From positions 1,302,001 to 1,366,000 of the forward strand of contig NZ_FOUX01000001.1 of assembly GCF_900114995.1 (NCBI RefSeq): a stretch of DNA of 64,000 nucleotides. Reading direction: 5' to 3'. The notes under the pieces were generated by a model. The model was not told the origin of the DNA and made no database searches. It worked only from the letters and a program-made list of their open reading frames with translations. The position numbers and the translations under genes are program-made. Of the stretch, positions 8,676 to 16,166 are shown in pieces; position 1 is the first letter of the stretch; each line of letters starts with the position of its first letter. The DNA is from Chitinophaga sp. YR627. GTDB taxonomy: Bacteria > Bacteroidota > Bacteroidia > Chitinophagales > Chitinophagaceae.

Positions 8676-9107
8676 ATGTCGGAAAGTCAATTTCAAATTA
8701 TTTTATCTGCAATTCATGCGTTAAATGGTAAGATTAGTTCATTTGAAGATCGATTTGATAGAATCGAAGGAAGATTAGACAAGGTAGAAAGACGCCTAGA
8801 TGTTATCGAAGGAAGATTAGACAAGGTAGAAAGACGCCTAGATGTTATCGAAGAAAGATTAGATAAGGTGGAAAGACGCTTAGATGGTATCGAAGAAAGA
8901 TTAGATAAGGTGGAAAGACGCTTAGATGCCATCGAAGGACGAATGGAAAAGGTTGATGAGAGATTGGATAAGGTTGATGTGAGACTGAGCAAAGTTGAAA
9001 GACTACTTGTCGATATCAACGGAGAGTTGAAGAGGATTGAATATTGGACACCTTATCATGCAAACGAAGATATCGTTGCTAAACTAGAAAGTGTTAAATC
9101 TCGTTAA
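8676..9107 (+). CDS. Coiled-coil protein with 14-residue tandem repeats
   Basis: A 143-residue hydrophilic protein. Residues about 30-115 consist of 14-residue units of the form RLDKVERRLDVIEG, that is two heptads with hydrophobic a/d positions, predicting a long coiled coil. The N-terminal 25 residues and the C-terminal segment after LLVDINGELKRIEYW are outside the repeat. There is no signal peptide or membrane segment. The function is unknown; it could be a structural or oligomerising protein. The coding DNA is AT-rich like its neighbour at 7832. Confidence 0.75.
   Translation: MSESQFQIILSAIHALNGKISSFEDRFDRIEGRLDKVERRLDVIEGRLDKVERRLDVIEERLDKVERRLDGIEERLDKVERRLDAIEGRMEKVDERLDKVDVRLSKVERLLVDINGELKRIEYWTPYHANEDIVAKLESVKSR
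8763..8930 (+). repeat. Four 42-bp in-frame tandem repeats
   Basis: Units begin at 8763, 8805, 8847 and 8889 with ATCGAAGRAAGATTAGA. The first two are almost identical; units three and four share later changes (GATAAGGTGGAAAGACGCTTA), so they arose by a separate duplication. A diverged fifth unit follows from 8931. The copies encode two heptads each. Confidence 0.95.
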
Positions 9108-9137
9108 ATCGGATTTGTTTATACCCCTAAATATTTG

Positions 9138-9166
9138 AACCTTATCAGGCAACTGGTAAGGTTTTT
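9138..9166 (+). terminator. Rho-independent terminator after the coiled-coil gene
   Basis: AACCTTATC pairs with GGTAAGGTT (eight of nine pairs) around an 8-nt loop and is followed by TTTTT. It lies 30 bp after the stop at 9107. The rest of the 9108-9406 gap is AT-rich with no convincing gene. Confidence 0.75.
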
Positions 9167-9406
9167 CATTTGTTAAAAACCTTGCCAGTTAAAAATATGT
9201 TATAGTCGAAAAGTAGGTCTAAACTTAAAAAAAAACATAGACGTGTCACTGTGCGTGTTTAAAAAATGAGAGTTTGTTTTGTATTGAAAATAAATGAGGC
9301 CGAAAGCACAATTAGCCTTTCATATTATAAATGCAATGAAAGTTAATCTGAGCTATTTCGGCTGCTGATTTTAAGCTGTTCTTTTTTGAAAAACCACTTT
9401 GATAAT

Positions 9407-9646
9407 ATGGAAAACGCGTCTATTCAACAAGCAACATCACATGCATCAGCCACTGGTGACACAAATACACCAGAAATTCTTATCCAAGATTTCCTCTGGC
9501 AATACTCCCTCACTGAATGCAAGACATTCCTCTGGGACTGGCTGGTTGCCGCGCTTCAGGATAAAGACACCAACGCCGGTTCAAGTATCCTTTTCTACGA
9601 AAGCCTCATCCATTTCCTCGAAGCCGCCTATCAAAAGAAGGAATAA
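9407..9646 (+). CDS. Small hypothetical protein (79 aa)
   Basis: The ATG at 9407 is preferred to an in-frame TTG at 9386. The protein is acidic, with a Thr/Ala-rich N-terminus of about 25 residues followed by an amphipathic, Trp-containing segment (FLWQYSLTECKTFLWDWL). It has no signal peptide. No family is recognised. Its base composition returns to that of the main genome. It ends just before the operator-like direct repeats at 9649-9687 that precede the SDR gene. Confidence 0.6.
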   Translation: MENASIQQATSHASATGDTNTPEILIQDFLWQYSLTECKTFLWDWLVAALQDKDTNAGSSILFYESLIHFLEAAYQKKE

Positions 9647-9648
9647 CC

Positions 9649-9716
9649 CCGCCTTCTCAACAAACAATATTCCGCCTTTTCAACAAAACAGCCAGAAGGC
9701 TTTCTCCCGAATTTTG
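9649..9716 (+). promoter_or_regulatory. Operator-promoter region with two direct repeats, shared with 17224-17287
   Basis: CCGCCTTCTCAACAAA (9649-9664) and CCGCCTTTTCAACAAA (9672-9687) are direct repeats 23 bp apart. They are followed after 13 bp by TTTCTCCCGAATTTTG (9701-9716), whose end resembles a TAnnTTTG -7 box. The same arrangement, with the same 23-bp and 13-bp spacing and an identical last 16 bp, lies upstream of the reductase at 17203. AraC-type regulators often bind direct repeats about two helical turns apart, and one is encoded just downstream. Confidence 0.7.
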
Positions 9717-9737
9717 CCCTAAACAAACCACTAACCA

Positions 9738-10763
9738 ATGACCACTAGCACAAACAACTACAACGGTGCTTTACAGCGCCCGATCAACTCAGGTTTCGAC
9801 GCCGCATCTACCGCAACAGACGTTATCCAAGGTCTCAATATCCAGGGTAAAACAGCGATCATCACCGGCGGTTATTCCGGTATCGGACTGGAGGCGGCAA
9901 GAACACTTGCCAACGCAGGTGTACACGTATACATTCCTGCAAGGAGCATAGAAAAAGCAGGAAACAACCTCGCAGGCATTCCCAACGTAACAATACTGGA
10001 AATGGACCTGATGAACCCTGCTTCCATCGATGCTTTCGCTAACCAGTTCCTGGCGCTGAACAAACCACTGGACATCCTGATCAACAACGCAGGCGTCATG
10101 TGGACGCCGCTAAGACGTGACGCCCGTGGATATGAATCACAGTTCTCTACCAACCACCTGGGACATTTTCAATTGACCGCCCGCCTCTGGCCTGCTATAA
10201 AAAGCGCTCAGGGAGCGAGGATTGTGAATGTCTCTTCCTGGGGACACCATATGGCATCCATAGACCTGAATGATCCGAATTTCGATCATCAGCCGTATGA
10301 TCCTGCTGTATCTTATGCAAGGGCAAAACAGGCCAATGTGCTGTTTACGGTGGAACTTGACAAACGCACACAGGCACACGGTGTAAGGTCGTTTTCACTG
10401 CACCCGGGGGCTATTGCCGTGACCGACCTTGGCAGGGACATTCCCGAAGAAGGTTTCAGGGCTTTAGGCGTCTATGACGAAGACGGCAATTTCCGCCACG
10501 ATCCTTACAACGGATATAAATCACTGGAAGAAGGTGCCTCCACTACCGTTTGGTGCGCTACAAGCCCTCAATTGGCCAATATAGGGGGTGTTTATTGCGA
10601 GGATACAGAAGTCGCTCGGATTGATAAGGACTGGCAGGGTTTCAAATCAGAGAAATTCGAAATGACCAAAGGTGTCACCGCCGAGGCAGTAGACGGAGAG
10701 AAGGCCCGGCAACTCTGGACACTCAGCGAAAAACTAACTGGTATCACATTTGCCGTATCCTGA
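9738..10763 (+). CDS. SDR-family oxidoreductase (retinol-dehydrogenase-like)
   Basis: A 341-residue classical-type SDR. It has GGYSGIG (44-50) for cofactor binding, LINNAGV (114-120), the catalytic Ser in NVSSWG (164-169) and YARAK (Tyr193/Lys197). The N-terminal extension of about 35 residues and the C-terminal extension are longer than in the core family. The substrate is unknown; relatives reduce carbonyls with NADPH. A paired direct-repeat operator lies upstream and an AraC-family regulator gene follows, so expression is probably inducible. Confidence 0.88.
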   Translation: MTTSTNNYNGALQRPINSGFDAASTATDVIQGLNIQGKTAIITGGYSGIGLEAARTLANAGVHVYIPARSIEKAGNNLAGIPNVTILEMDLMNPASIDAFANQFLALNKPLDILINNAGVMWTPLRRDARGYESQFSTNHLGHFQLTARLWPAIKSAQGARIVNVSSWGHHMASIDLNDPNFDHQPYDPAVSYARAKQANVLFTVELDKRTQAHGVRSFSLHPGAIAVTDLGRDIPEEGFRALGVYDEDGNFRHDPYNGYKSLEEGASTTVWCATSPQLANIGGVYCEDTEVARIDKDWQGFKSEKFEMTKGVTAEAVDGEKARQLWTLSEKLTGITFAVS

Positions 10764-10772
10764 TCAAAGAAG

Positions 10773-10807
10773 GGAACGCACGGATTCAATAAGAATTTGT
10801 GCGTTCC
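10773..10807 (+). terminator. Probable terminator hairpin between the SDR and araC-type genes
   Basis: GGAACGCAC (10773-10781) pairs perfectly with GTGCGTTCC (10799-10807), followed by only TTTG. The T-tract is weak, so it may attenuate rather than stop transcription into the regulator gene. Confidence 0.5.
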
Positions 10808-10832
10808 TTTGTACTATCAAAAGCGATCGATC

Positions 10833-11648
10833 ATGTCATCATATTGGACTTTACCGCAGGAGATCATGCTACCCTGTATTCAGGATAAGTACTTCCAGCA
10901 CGAAGTCATTTCCGGGGACCATAGCTTCGGACATCTGATTTCCGGAGAAGTAAAAGCAAACATTGGCGACCAGACGCATATCCTGAAACCAGGAGATACC
11001 TGGTTCGTACCACGCAACCAGCTGGCGACCTTTTTTAAGTCTTCCAAAGACGGTCAACCCTATAAATCAGTAACGATCTGTATCCGGGTGGAACGTCTGA
11101 AAGAATATTACAGCCGTCATGAGCCGGTAATGGTGGCCGACCAGCACCATGGTATCCGGCAATATGAGGCACATCCGCTGCTGGAAAGCTTTTTCGGTTC
11201 CTTATTGCCTTATTTCGACCTGGAAGAAGGTGTACCGCCTGCAATCGTATCTGTCAAGATCGAAGAAGCCATTACCGTGCTCCGTACGCTAGACAAAACC
11301 ATCGATCGCTGGCTGGCTAATTTCTCCGAACCGGGCAAACTCGATCTGGCTGATTTTATGGAGAAAAACTTTATGTTCAACATGCCCTTACAAAAGTTCG
11401 CCTACTTCACTGGCCGTAGTCTGACCACCTTTAAAACGGATTTCAAAAAGGCTTTCCAGGTAAGTCCACAGCGCTGGCTGACGCAAAAGCGCCTGGAACT
11501 GGCCCATTATCACCTGAGTGAAAAGAAACGAAGACCTGCCGACATCTACCTGGAAGCCGGATTTGAAAATCTTTCCCACTTCTCTTTCGCCTTCAAAAAA
11601 AAATTCGGTTACTCACCTGTTGAGGCGACCACGCGTAGTACTTACTAG
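10833..11648 (+). CDS. AraC-family transcriptional regulator
   Basis: A 271-residue DNA-binding protein. It has an N-terminal cupin-like sensor half (GDHSFGHLISGEVKA...LKPGDTWFVPR) and a C-terminal two-helix-turn-helix domain (about 185-265) with FAYFTGRSLTTFKTDFKKAF and DIYLEAGFENLSHFSFAFKK. ATG 10833 is chosen over an upstream in-frame TTG at 10797, which lies in the hairpin. It is clearly a paralogue of the regulator at 15381; their C-terminal halves share the DIYL..GFE.LSHFSFAFKK run. It probably acts on the operator upstream of the SDR gene. The 3' end overlaps the convergent gene at 11645 by 4 bp. Confidence 0.9.
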   Translation: MSSYWTLPQEIMLPCIQDKYFQHEVISGDHSFGHLISGEVKANIGDQTHILKPGDTWFVPRNQLATFFKSSKDGQPYKSVTICIRVERLKEYYSRHEPVMVADQHHGIRQYEAHPLLESFFGSLLPYFDLEEGVPPAIVSVKIEEAITVLRTLDKTIDRWLANFSEPGKLDLADFMEKNFMFNMPLQKFAYFTGRSLTTFKTDFKKAFQVSPQRWLTQKRLELAHYHLSEKKRRPADIYLEAGFENLSHFSFAFKKKFGYSPVEATTRSTY

Positions 11649-12574
11649 AACAGATAGCTGATATGCACCATCGCCCTGTTGCCCGCTTTTACCCGCATAT
11701 CGGCTAGCTCCTGTGAAATAACCGGCTGATAGTTCGCACCAACAGAGAAAGTCCGGAACGTGGCTTCAATACCACTGGTAGCCAACAGCGAATGTCCACC
11801 TGAGACGTCTACCTTATATTTGCCTGCTTCCGTGTCTTTGGTCGCCGTTTCCAGCAGTACGCCGGCATTGGGTGCTATCGTCAGTTGATCCGCCAGGCGG
11901 AACTTGTAATAAGCCAGCAGATTCGCAGTAAACTTATTCCCATACCGGTAATCATACTTGTTATTGGTATTCACCTTATAACTCACATTCGCATTCACAC
12001 CAAAATCCATTAATCGCACATCATACATCACATTGAAGGTAAAATCCGTACTGGCTGTACCCAGCTGGAAGTTATTCGGCGTATCCTCATTCTCTTTACG
12101 TTCAGAAGGCTCGTATCTGCCGGTAGGTGCTTTTACGCCACCACCGATCCAGAGTGACTGTACCAGCAGCTTGTCATGGAAGATGACATTTTTCCTGTCC
12201 AGCACCTGGTAATACCCCACAACGGCAATATCCCCGATACCGGATTTATTCATGGTGACACCCTGATTCTCACGACTGTTAAAATTCACAGGCACAAATC
12301 CCAATACCCTGAAACGCTTACCTATATTCCATCCTCCCCATACCTCCGCCGTCTGATAAGTCTCATCTGTTGTGAGATAGGAAGTACTTCCTCCCGGTCC
12401 CAGGTGCGAGCGTAAGGTTTTATATTGATAACGTACGCCCATAAACCGCTTCTTAAAATCAGGTAACAAACCAATATAATAACTCCCCACGCCACACCCA
12501 CAGATGTCACAGGCCCTTGTCTCATAACCCACTGCAAGCAGACAGATAATTATCGTCCATAGTTTTTTCATCAT
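11645..12574 (-). CDS. Outer-membrane beta-barrel protein of the MbnP/MbnH cluster
   Basis: The start is taken at the double ATG at 12574, after the stop of the upstream peroxidase gene; the longer frame would overlap that gene. The N-terminus MMKKLWTIIICLLAVG is a signal peptide and is followed at once by ACDICGCGVGSYYIG, three closely spaced cysteines that could bind metal. The remainder is rich in alternating polar/hydrophobic strands (SYLTTDETYQTAEVWGGW and similar) ending in an aromatic residue (SYLF), as outer-membrane barrels do. It lies 8 bp after the di-heme peroxidase gene and is probably co-transcribed. Transport of a metal or small molecule is inference. Confidence 0.8.
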   Translation of the reverse strand: MMKKLWTIIICLLAVGYETRACDICGCGVGSYYIGLLPDFKKRFMGVRYQYKTLRSHLGPGGSTSYLTTDETYQTAEVWGGWNIGKRFRVLGFVPVNFNSRENQGVTMNKSGIGDIAVVGYYQVLDRKNVIFHDKLLVQSLWIGGGVKAPTGRYEPSERKENEDTPNNFQLGTASTDFTFNVMYDVRLMDFGVNANVSYKVNTNNKYDYRYGNKFTANLLAYYKFRLADQLTIAPNAGVLLETATKDTEAGKYKVDVSGGHSLLATSGIEATFRTFSVGANYQPVISQELADMRVKAGNRAMVHISYLF

Positions 12575-12581
12575 CAGTGAT

Positions 12582-13619
12582 TTATTGCGATTCCTCCGAG
12601 AACCGCTTGTCCGTAATAAAATGCCGGTCATTGAGGGTATTGAGAAACGCTAATAAATATTGTTTCTCATTCGCAGATAAAGGAATCCCTACAACACCAT
12701 TTTGCCGGAGTAAAGGATCCAGCGTCGTCATATCCTGCACCTCCGAACTATAATGATTCAATACCGCATTTAAAGTATACATCCTGCCATCATGCATGTA
12801 AGGGGCTGTATAAGCCAGGTTCCGCAGACTTGGTACTTTAAATTTGTATTTGTCAGCTGCATTGAGTGTAACCGGATACCGCCCCTCATCATTATTCGGA
12901 CCCGTACCAATACCGTTGTTGCGGAACGACTGATCCGTGAATAAAGGCTCTTTATGACAACTACTGCATTTCTGCTGAAACAATGTATATCCCTCTTGCT
13001 CTTCCTGTGTAAACGCAGGACCCTGTTTTCTGATCACGCTGTCGTATTTAGACTGATCGCTCACCAGCATCACCATAAACTGTGATAAGGCCTTCATCAT
13101 CCTGGCCGTTGTGATCTCTTCCGTACCAAATGCCTTTTTAAACATGGTCGGATAAGGGGCGGTATTCCGTAATTTATTCAGCACATTCTCTACCGTTTCA
13201 TCCATCTCTACCGGATTCGTGATCGGTACGATAGGTTGCATGTCAAGATCAAACACGCCGCCATCCCACATAAAGGTCGTATTCCAGGCAAGGTTCATAA
13301 TGGGAGGGGAGTTGCGGCTACCTAAGCGGTCGTCTATCCCATGACTCACATCATGCCCATGATGGGTGAATGCGGCTGTCTGCAAATGACAGAATCCACA
13401 GGAAACCGTATTATTCCGGGAAAGCCGTGACTCATAAAAAAGCTTCCTGCCCAGTTCAAATCCTCCCTCCGTAACCGGATTGTTTTCCAGTTTGTATACG
13501 GGCGCGGGAAAATGCGCCGGTTTTTTAAATCCGATGAAGGCCAGGATCTGATCACTTTTACTACATGCCAGTAGTAAAAGTGAGAATCCCGCGATCAGTA
13601 TTACTTGTAATCGATGCAT
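12582..13619 (-). CDS. Di-heme cytochrome c peroxidase / MauG-family lipoprotein (MbnH-like)
   Basis: A 345-residue lipoprotein with signal segment SLLLLAC (lipid-modified Cys at about 19). Two c-type heme sites are visible, CGFCH (74-78) and CSSCH (218-222). This is the bacterial cytochrome c peroxidase/MauG architecture. In the MbnH subgroup the enzyme oxidises a tryptophan of its partner MbnP to kynurenine. The gene directly follows an mbnP-like gene with 8 bp between, which favours the MbnH role over general peroxide removal. Act in the periplasm is expected. Confidence 0.88.
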   Translation of the reverse strand: MHRLQVILIAGFSLLLLACSKSDQILAFIGFKKPAHFPAPVYKLENNPVTEGGFELGRKLFYESRLSRNNTVSCGFCHLQTAAFTHHGHDVSHGIDDRLGSRNSPPIMNLAWNTTFMWDGGVFDLDMQPIVPITNPVEMDETVENVLNKLRNTAPYPTMFKKAFGTEEITTARMMKALSQFMVMLVSDQSKYDSVIRKQGPAFTQEEQEGYTLFQQKCSSCHKEPLFTDQSFRNNGIGTGPNNDEGRYPVTLNAADKYKFKVPSLRNLAYTAPYMHDGRMYTLNAVLNHYSSEVQDMTTLDPLLRQNGVVGIPLSANEKQYLLAFLNTLNDRHFITDKRFSEESQ

Positions 13620-13627
13620 AGTTGGCG

Positions 13628-14446
13628 CTAGTTTTCAGTATGATCATGTGTAAACATGTTGATATAATTGCCGGATACTTTCGTACTAAACTCGCTGAAC
13701 ATCACCGTCGGATTACTGGCAATACTCACCGTCGTAGTACCATTGAACATCTTCAGGATATCTACCATCAGATGTACATTCGACTCACGGTCTTGTCTTA
13801 CTTTTGCAATACCACCTGCCGTCAGATCTACCGTGATCGTTCTTACATTATTCAGCGTTGGTGCATTATAACCACCAAAGCCGCCAATGTGGTACCTGAA
13901 CTTATGTTGCCCGCTTGGATCAACAGGCGCAACACTGGAAGTTCCTTCCATTTTGAAGAAGATATATCCACTATTCCAGCCCCAATACATACCGTCATCC
14001 ATCCCGCCTGTAGGATCGAGTACCCCCGTCCGTTTGCTGATATCCATAGTGCTGCGAAGACTGTCTACACCCAATACAAAACTTAGGGAAGCATATTCGC
14101 CAACAGGCACCTTTACTTTTACAAACTGAGACGCGGCATTGTCTTCCGCAATCAGAAAGTAACTGCTGTCCTGCGGTACAGTGTATTCTTCTCCGCTGCT
14201 GGTTTTAACTTTTATATTGCTGATAAAATAACGAAGCAGGGATACTTTGAAATCTTCTCCGGCAGCGTTCGTATAAGTGCCCGTGTTCAGTTGCAGATTT
14301 TTATCGCCGACAATATTGTCAAACTGAATAGAAAGCATCGCTTTTTGATTGGTGTCAATAGCCGGTGCGACATTGTCTTTCCCACAGGAAGTAAATACGC
14401 TGGATAACAATGCCAGTGTCGCAATACATTTGTTGATGTGTTTCAT
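13628..14446 (-). CDS. MbnP-family lipoprotein, putative copper-binding partner of MbnH
   Basis: A 272-residue lipoprotein with lipobox SSVFTSC (Cys21). It has the MbnP domain features: an N-terminal strand LSIQFDNIVGD (38-48), NLQLNTGTYTNAAGEDF (50-66), LRYFISNIKV (71-80), and DDGMYWGWNSGYIFFKMEG (150-168) with Trp155 and Trp157, the region where known MbnP is modified. Further downstream are RYHIGGFGGYN and the C-terminal MFTHDH. In studied systems MbnP binds copper after Trp modification. No methanobactin precursor is present in the window. Confidence 0.85.
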   Translation of the reverse strand: MKHINKCIATLALLSSVFTSCGKDNVAPAIDTNQKAMLSIQFDNIVGDKNLQLNTGTYTNAAGEDFKVSLLRYFISNIKVKTSSGEEYTVPQDSSYFLIAEDNAASQFVKVKVPVGEYASLSFVLGVDSLRSTMDISKRTGVLDPTGGMDDGMYWGWNSGYIFFKMEGTSSVAPVDPSGQHKFRYHIGGFGGYNAPTLNNVRTITVDLTAGGIAKVRQDRESNVHLMVDILKMFNGTTTVSIASNPTVMFSEFSTKVSGNYINMFTHDHTEN

Positions 14447-14495
14447 CTGTTGATTTATTTAATTGAATGATGATGAGATATACCCCGTTCTGTAT

Positions 14496-14757
14496 GGGCA
14501 ATAGCCTCCCTTTTCCGTACATGCGTTTCTACGGAAGCGGATCAATGATGATTAAATTTGTTACAAATAGCAGCTATAATAGCTTATGTGACATAAGGGC
14601 AATGCACTCCCGATCCCGTATACGCGTGCGTTACGGAAGTCATCAGCATATTATAACCGGTTTTATTGAATATCCATCTGCAAAGGATTACCTGCAGCAT
14701 GCATTGGTCAATAAGGGCAATAGTTATCCATTCCCGTATATGCGTGCATAATGGAAA
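14496..14757. repeat. Three imperfect 43-bp intergenic repeats upstream of mbnP
   Basis: Copies lie at 14496-14537, 14597-14639 and 14715-14757. All begin ATRRGGGCAAT, then have a CC-rich block, then CCGTAYAYGCGT, and end near TACGGAA (ATGGAAA in copy 3). In copies 1 and 2 the CCGTA and TACGG ends can pair. The spacing is 101 and 118 bp and the spacers are unrelated. The 14447-14895 gap holds nothing else recognisable. They could be regulator sites for the mbnP operon or a local RNA/DNA structural repeat. Confidence 0.8.
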
Positions 14758-14895
14758 TAAACAAGCTGGATCGTATTGCAGATCATCAGGAATGATGAGA
14801 CAATACAAGTCCTGATAGCAGTCGTTCATGTCGAACAGCCACTAATAAATACGAATCAAAAAAGAATAAAATGGAAAAGCTGATTAGCTGAAAGC

Positions 14896-15273
14896 TTAAG
14901 CTCCTGGCGGATGGAAGATGGTAAACGCCTGATCAACAGGAGTGCCGATACAAGCTGGATTATTATAGTGAGTATGTAATGTTGTATAAGCAGGAGTGAG
15001 GTCGGCAACATAAAAAGACGCATCGTAAAAGATCTCGCTTCTGTTGTCAGTCCTGCGTTCCGGATTATTCTGATCTCTTTTTTCTTCTTCATTCAACTGC
15101 TTCTTCAAATGGCATCGCCCATTACAATGCAGTTGTGGTTTGTCCTTATTTACACAAAGATTCTGCGCAATATATTCCTGGTTCAGATAGAACTCAAACA
15201 TGACAAAATAACGGCCGGAGAGCTGGCAGAGCCAGATCATCATCAGCAGGACCGTTATGAGTTGTTTGCGCAT
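14896..15273 (-). CDS. Small membrane-anchored Cys-motif protein (125 aa), metal-cluster associated
   Basis: An N-terminal signal or anchor (MRKQLITVLLMMIWLCQL) is followed by EYIAQNLCVNKDKPQLHCNG (Cys40, Cys50) and Cys54 in GRCHLKKQL, then a polar low-complexity stretch and a C-terminal IFHPPGA. The family is uncharacterised. The C-x9-C-x3-C pattern suggests metal or redox chemistry at the periplasmic face. ATG 15273 is chosen because a -7 element (TAGCTTTG, minus strand 15308-15301) overlaps the alternative TTG at 15303. It is first in the direction of mbnP-mbnH-OMP, though 449 bp separate it from mbnP. Confidence 0.75.
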   Translation of the reverse strand: MRKQLITVLLMMIWLCQLSGRYFVMFEFYLNQEYIAQNLCVNKDKPQLHCNGRCHLKKQLNEEEKRDQNNPERRTDNRSEIFYDASFYVADLTPAYTTLHTHYNNPACIGTPVDQAFTIFHPPGA

Positions 15274-15300
15274 CAGAAAGAATACAATGGTTAATGTGGG

Positions 15301-15308
15301 CAAAGCTA
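15301..15308 (-). promoter_or_regulatory. Putative -7 element (TAGCTTTG) for the small Cys-motif gene
   Basis: TAGCTTTG fits TAnnTTTG and ends 27 bp before the ATG at 15273, a usual spacing. No clear -33 element is seen. Confidence 0.45.
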
Positions 15309-15380
15309 TTAATAAAAAGAGTAAAATTCAGATAAAATTTAACTTCTTTTTCATACAGCACTGATTTGCTTTTTATGCAG

Positions 15381-16166
15381 CTATCTCGCCAGTTCCGTTG
15401 GCGCATACCCAAACTGCTTCTTGAATGCAAAAGAGAAGTGTGACAGATCCTCAAACCCCAGATCCAGGTAAATATCCGATGACTTCTGCTGTTTTTTGGC
15501 GATCAGGAAATGGGCTTCCTGTAGTCGTTTGTAGATCAGCCAGCGGTTGGGTGTTTCATTGAAGATCGCCCTGAAATCCCGTTTGAAAGCGGATAAACTT
15601 CTCCCGGTGAGATATGCAAAACGCTCGATGCTGACATTGAACCGGTAGTTATGATTCATGAACTCTTCCAGATTGATCTTCTCCGGTACGCCGAAATCAA
15701 AGAATATACCTGCCAGTTCAGGCTGCGATTGTAAAAGGATCAGCATTAACTCTTCCCGCTTTACATCTACAAAGGTTTCCATGATTTTCCCCTGTCCGTC
15801 ATAATAAGGGATCAGCGAGTGTACAAAATTAGGGATCAGGGTATTCTCTGTAAGTCTGACAAACACATCAGATGGTACCGCCACCTCCCGGTTGGGTTTA
15901 TACTTGTCCAGGAAGCGTTTCAGAAATTCCTCATCGAAAACAATGACCACCTTTTCAAACTCATTGTTCTCTTTTTCCTTATTATACCGGACCAGACAAT
16001 TCTTCCGCATGACACAATATTCCCCTGGTCTGAGCGTATGCTGCGCATTACCATCAAACCCTGTGATCGCACCCTTACCGATATAGATAAAGGTGTGCTC
16101 ACTGATATATTGTTCCGGAGAAATGGCCGGTCCGACAAAACAGGATTTTATCTGTGTAAATCTCAT
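15381..16166 (-). CDS. AraC-family transcriptional regulator
   Basis: A 261-residue protein with a cupin-like N-terminal sensor half (FIYIGKGAITGFDGN...LRPGEYCVMRKN) and a C-terminal AraC DNA-binding domain (about 170-258) containing FAYLTGRSLSAFKRDFRAIF and DIYLDLGFEDLSHFSFAFKK. It is a paralogue of the regulator at 10833. Its start overlaps the end of the reductase gene by 4 bp (ATGA), so the two are co-translated. Regulation of the reductase promoter at 17224-17287 is the likely job. Confidence 0.9.
   Translation of the reverse strand: MRFTQIKSCFVGPAISPEQYISEHTFIYIGKGAITGFDGNAQHTLRPGEYCVMRKNCLVRYNKEKENNEFEKVVIVFDEEFLKRFLDKYKPNREVAVPSDVFVRLTENTLIPNFVHSLIPYYDGQGKIMETFVDVKREELMLILLQSQPELAGIFFDFGVPEKINLEEFMNHNYRFNVSIERFAYLTGRSLSAFKRDFRAIFNETPNRWLIYKRLQEAHFLIAKKQQKSSDIYLDLGFEDLSHFSFAFKKQFGYAPTELAR

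Noticed and set aside
8763..8930. CRISPR-like array
   Set aside because: The 42-bp units are contiguous, without spacers, and lie in frame inside a coding region.
14467..14751. 94-codon plus-strand frame across the three intergenic repeats (PFPYMR twice)
   Set aside because: The peptide similarity follows from the DNA repeat itself; copy 2 reads differently, and there is no promoter, ribosome site or family resemblance.
14496..14757. CRISPR-like array
   Set aside because: Only three imperfect copies, spacers of 58 and 75 bp, and no cas gene.
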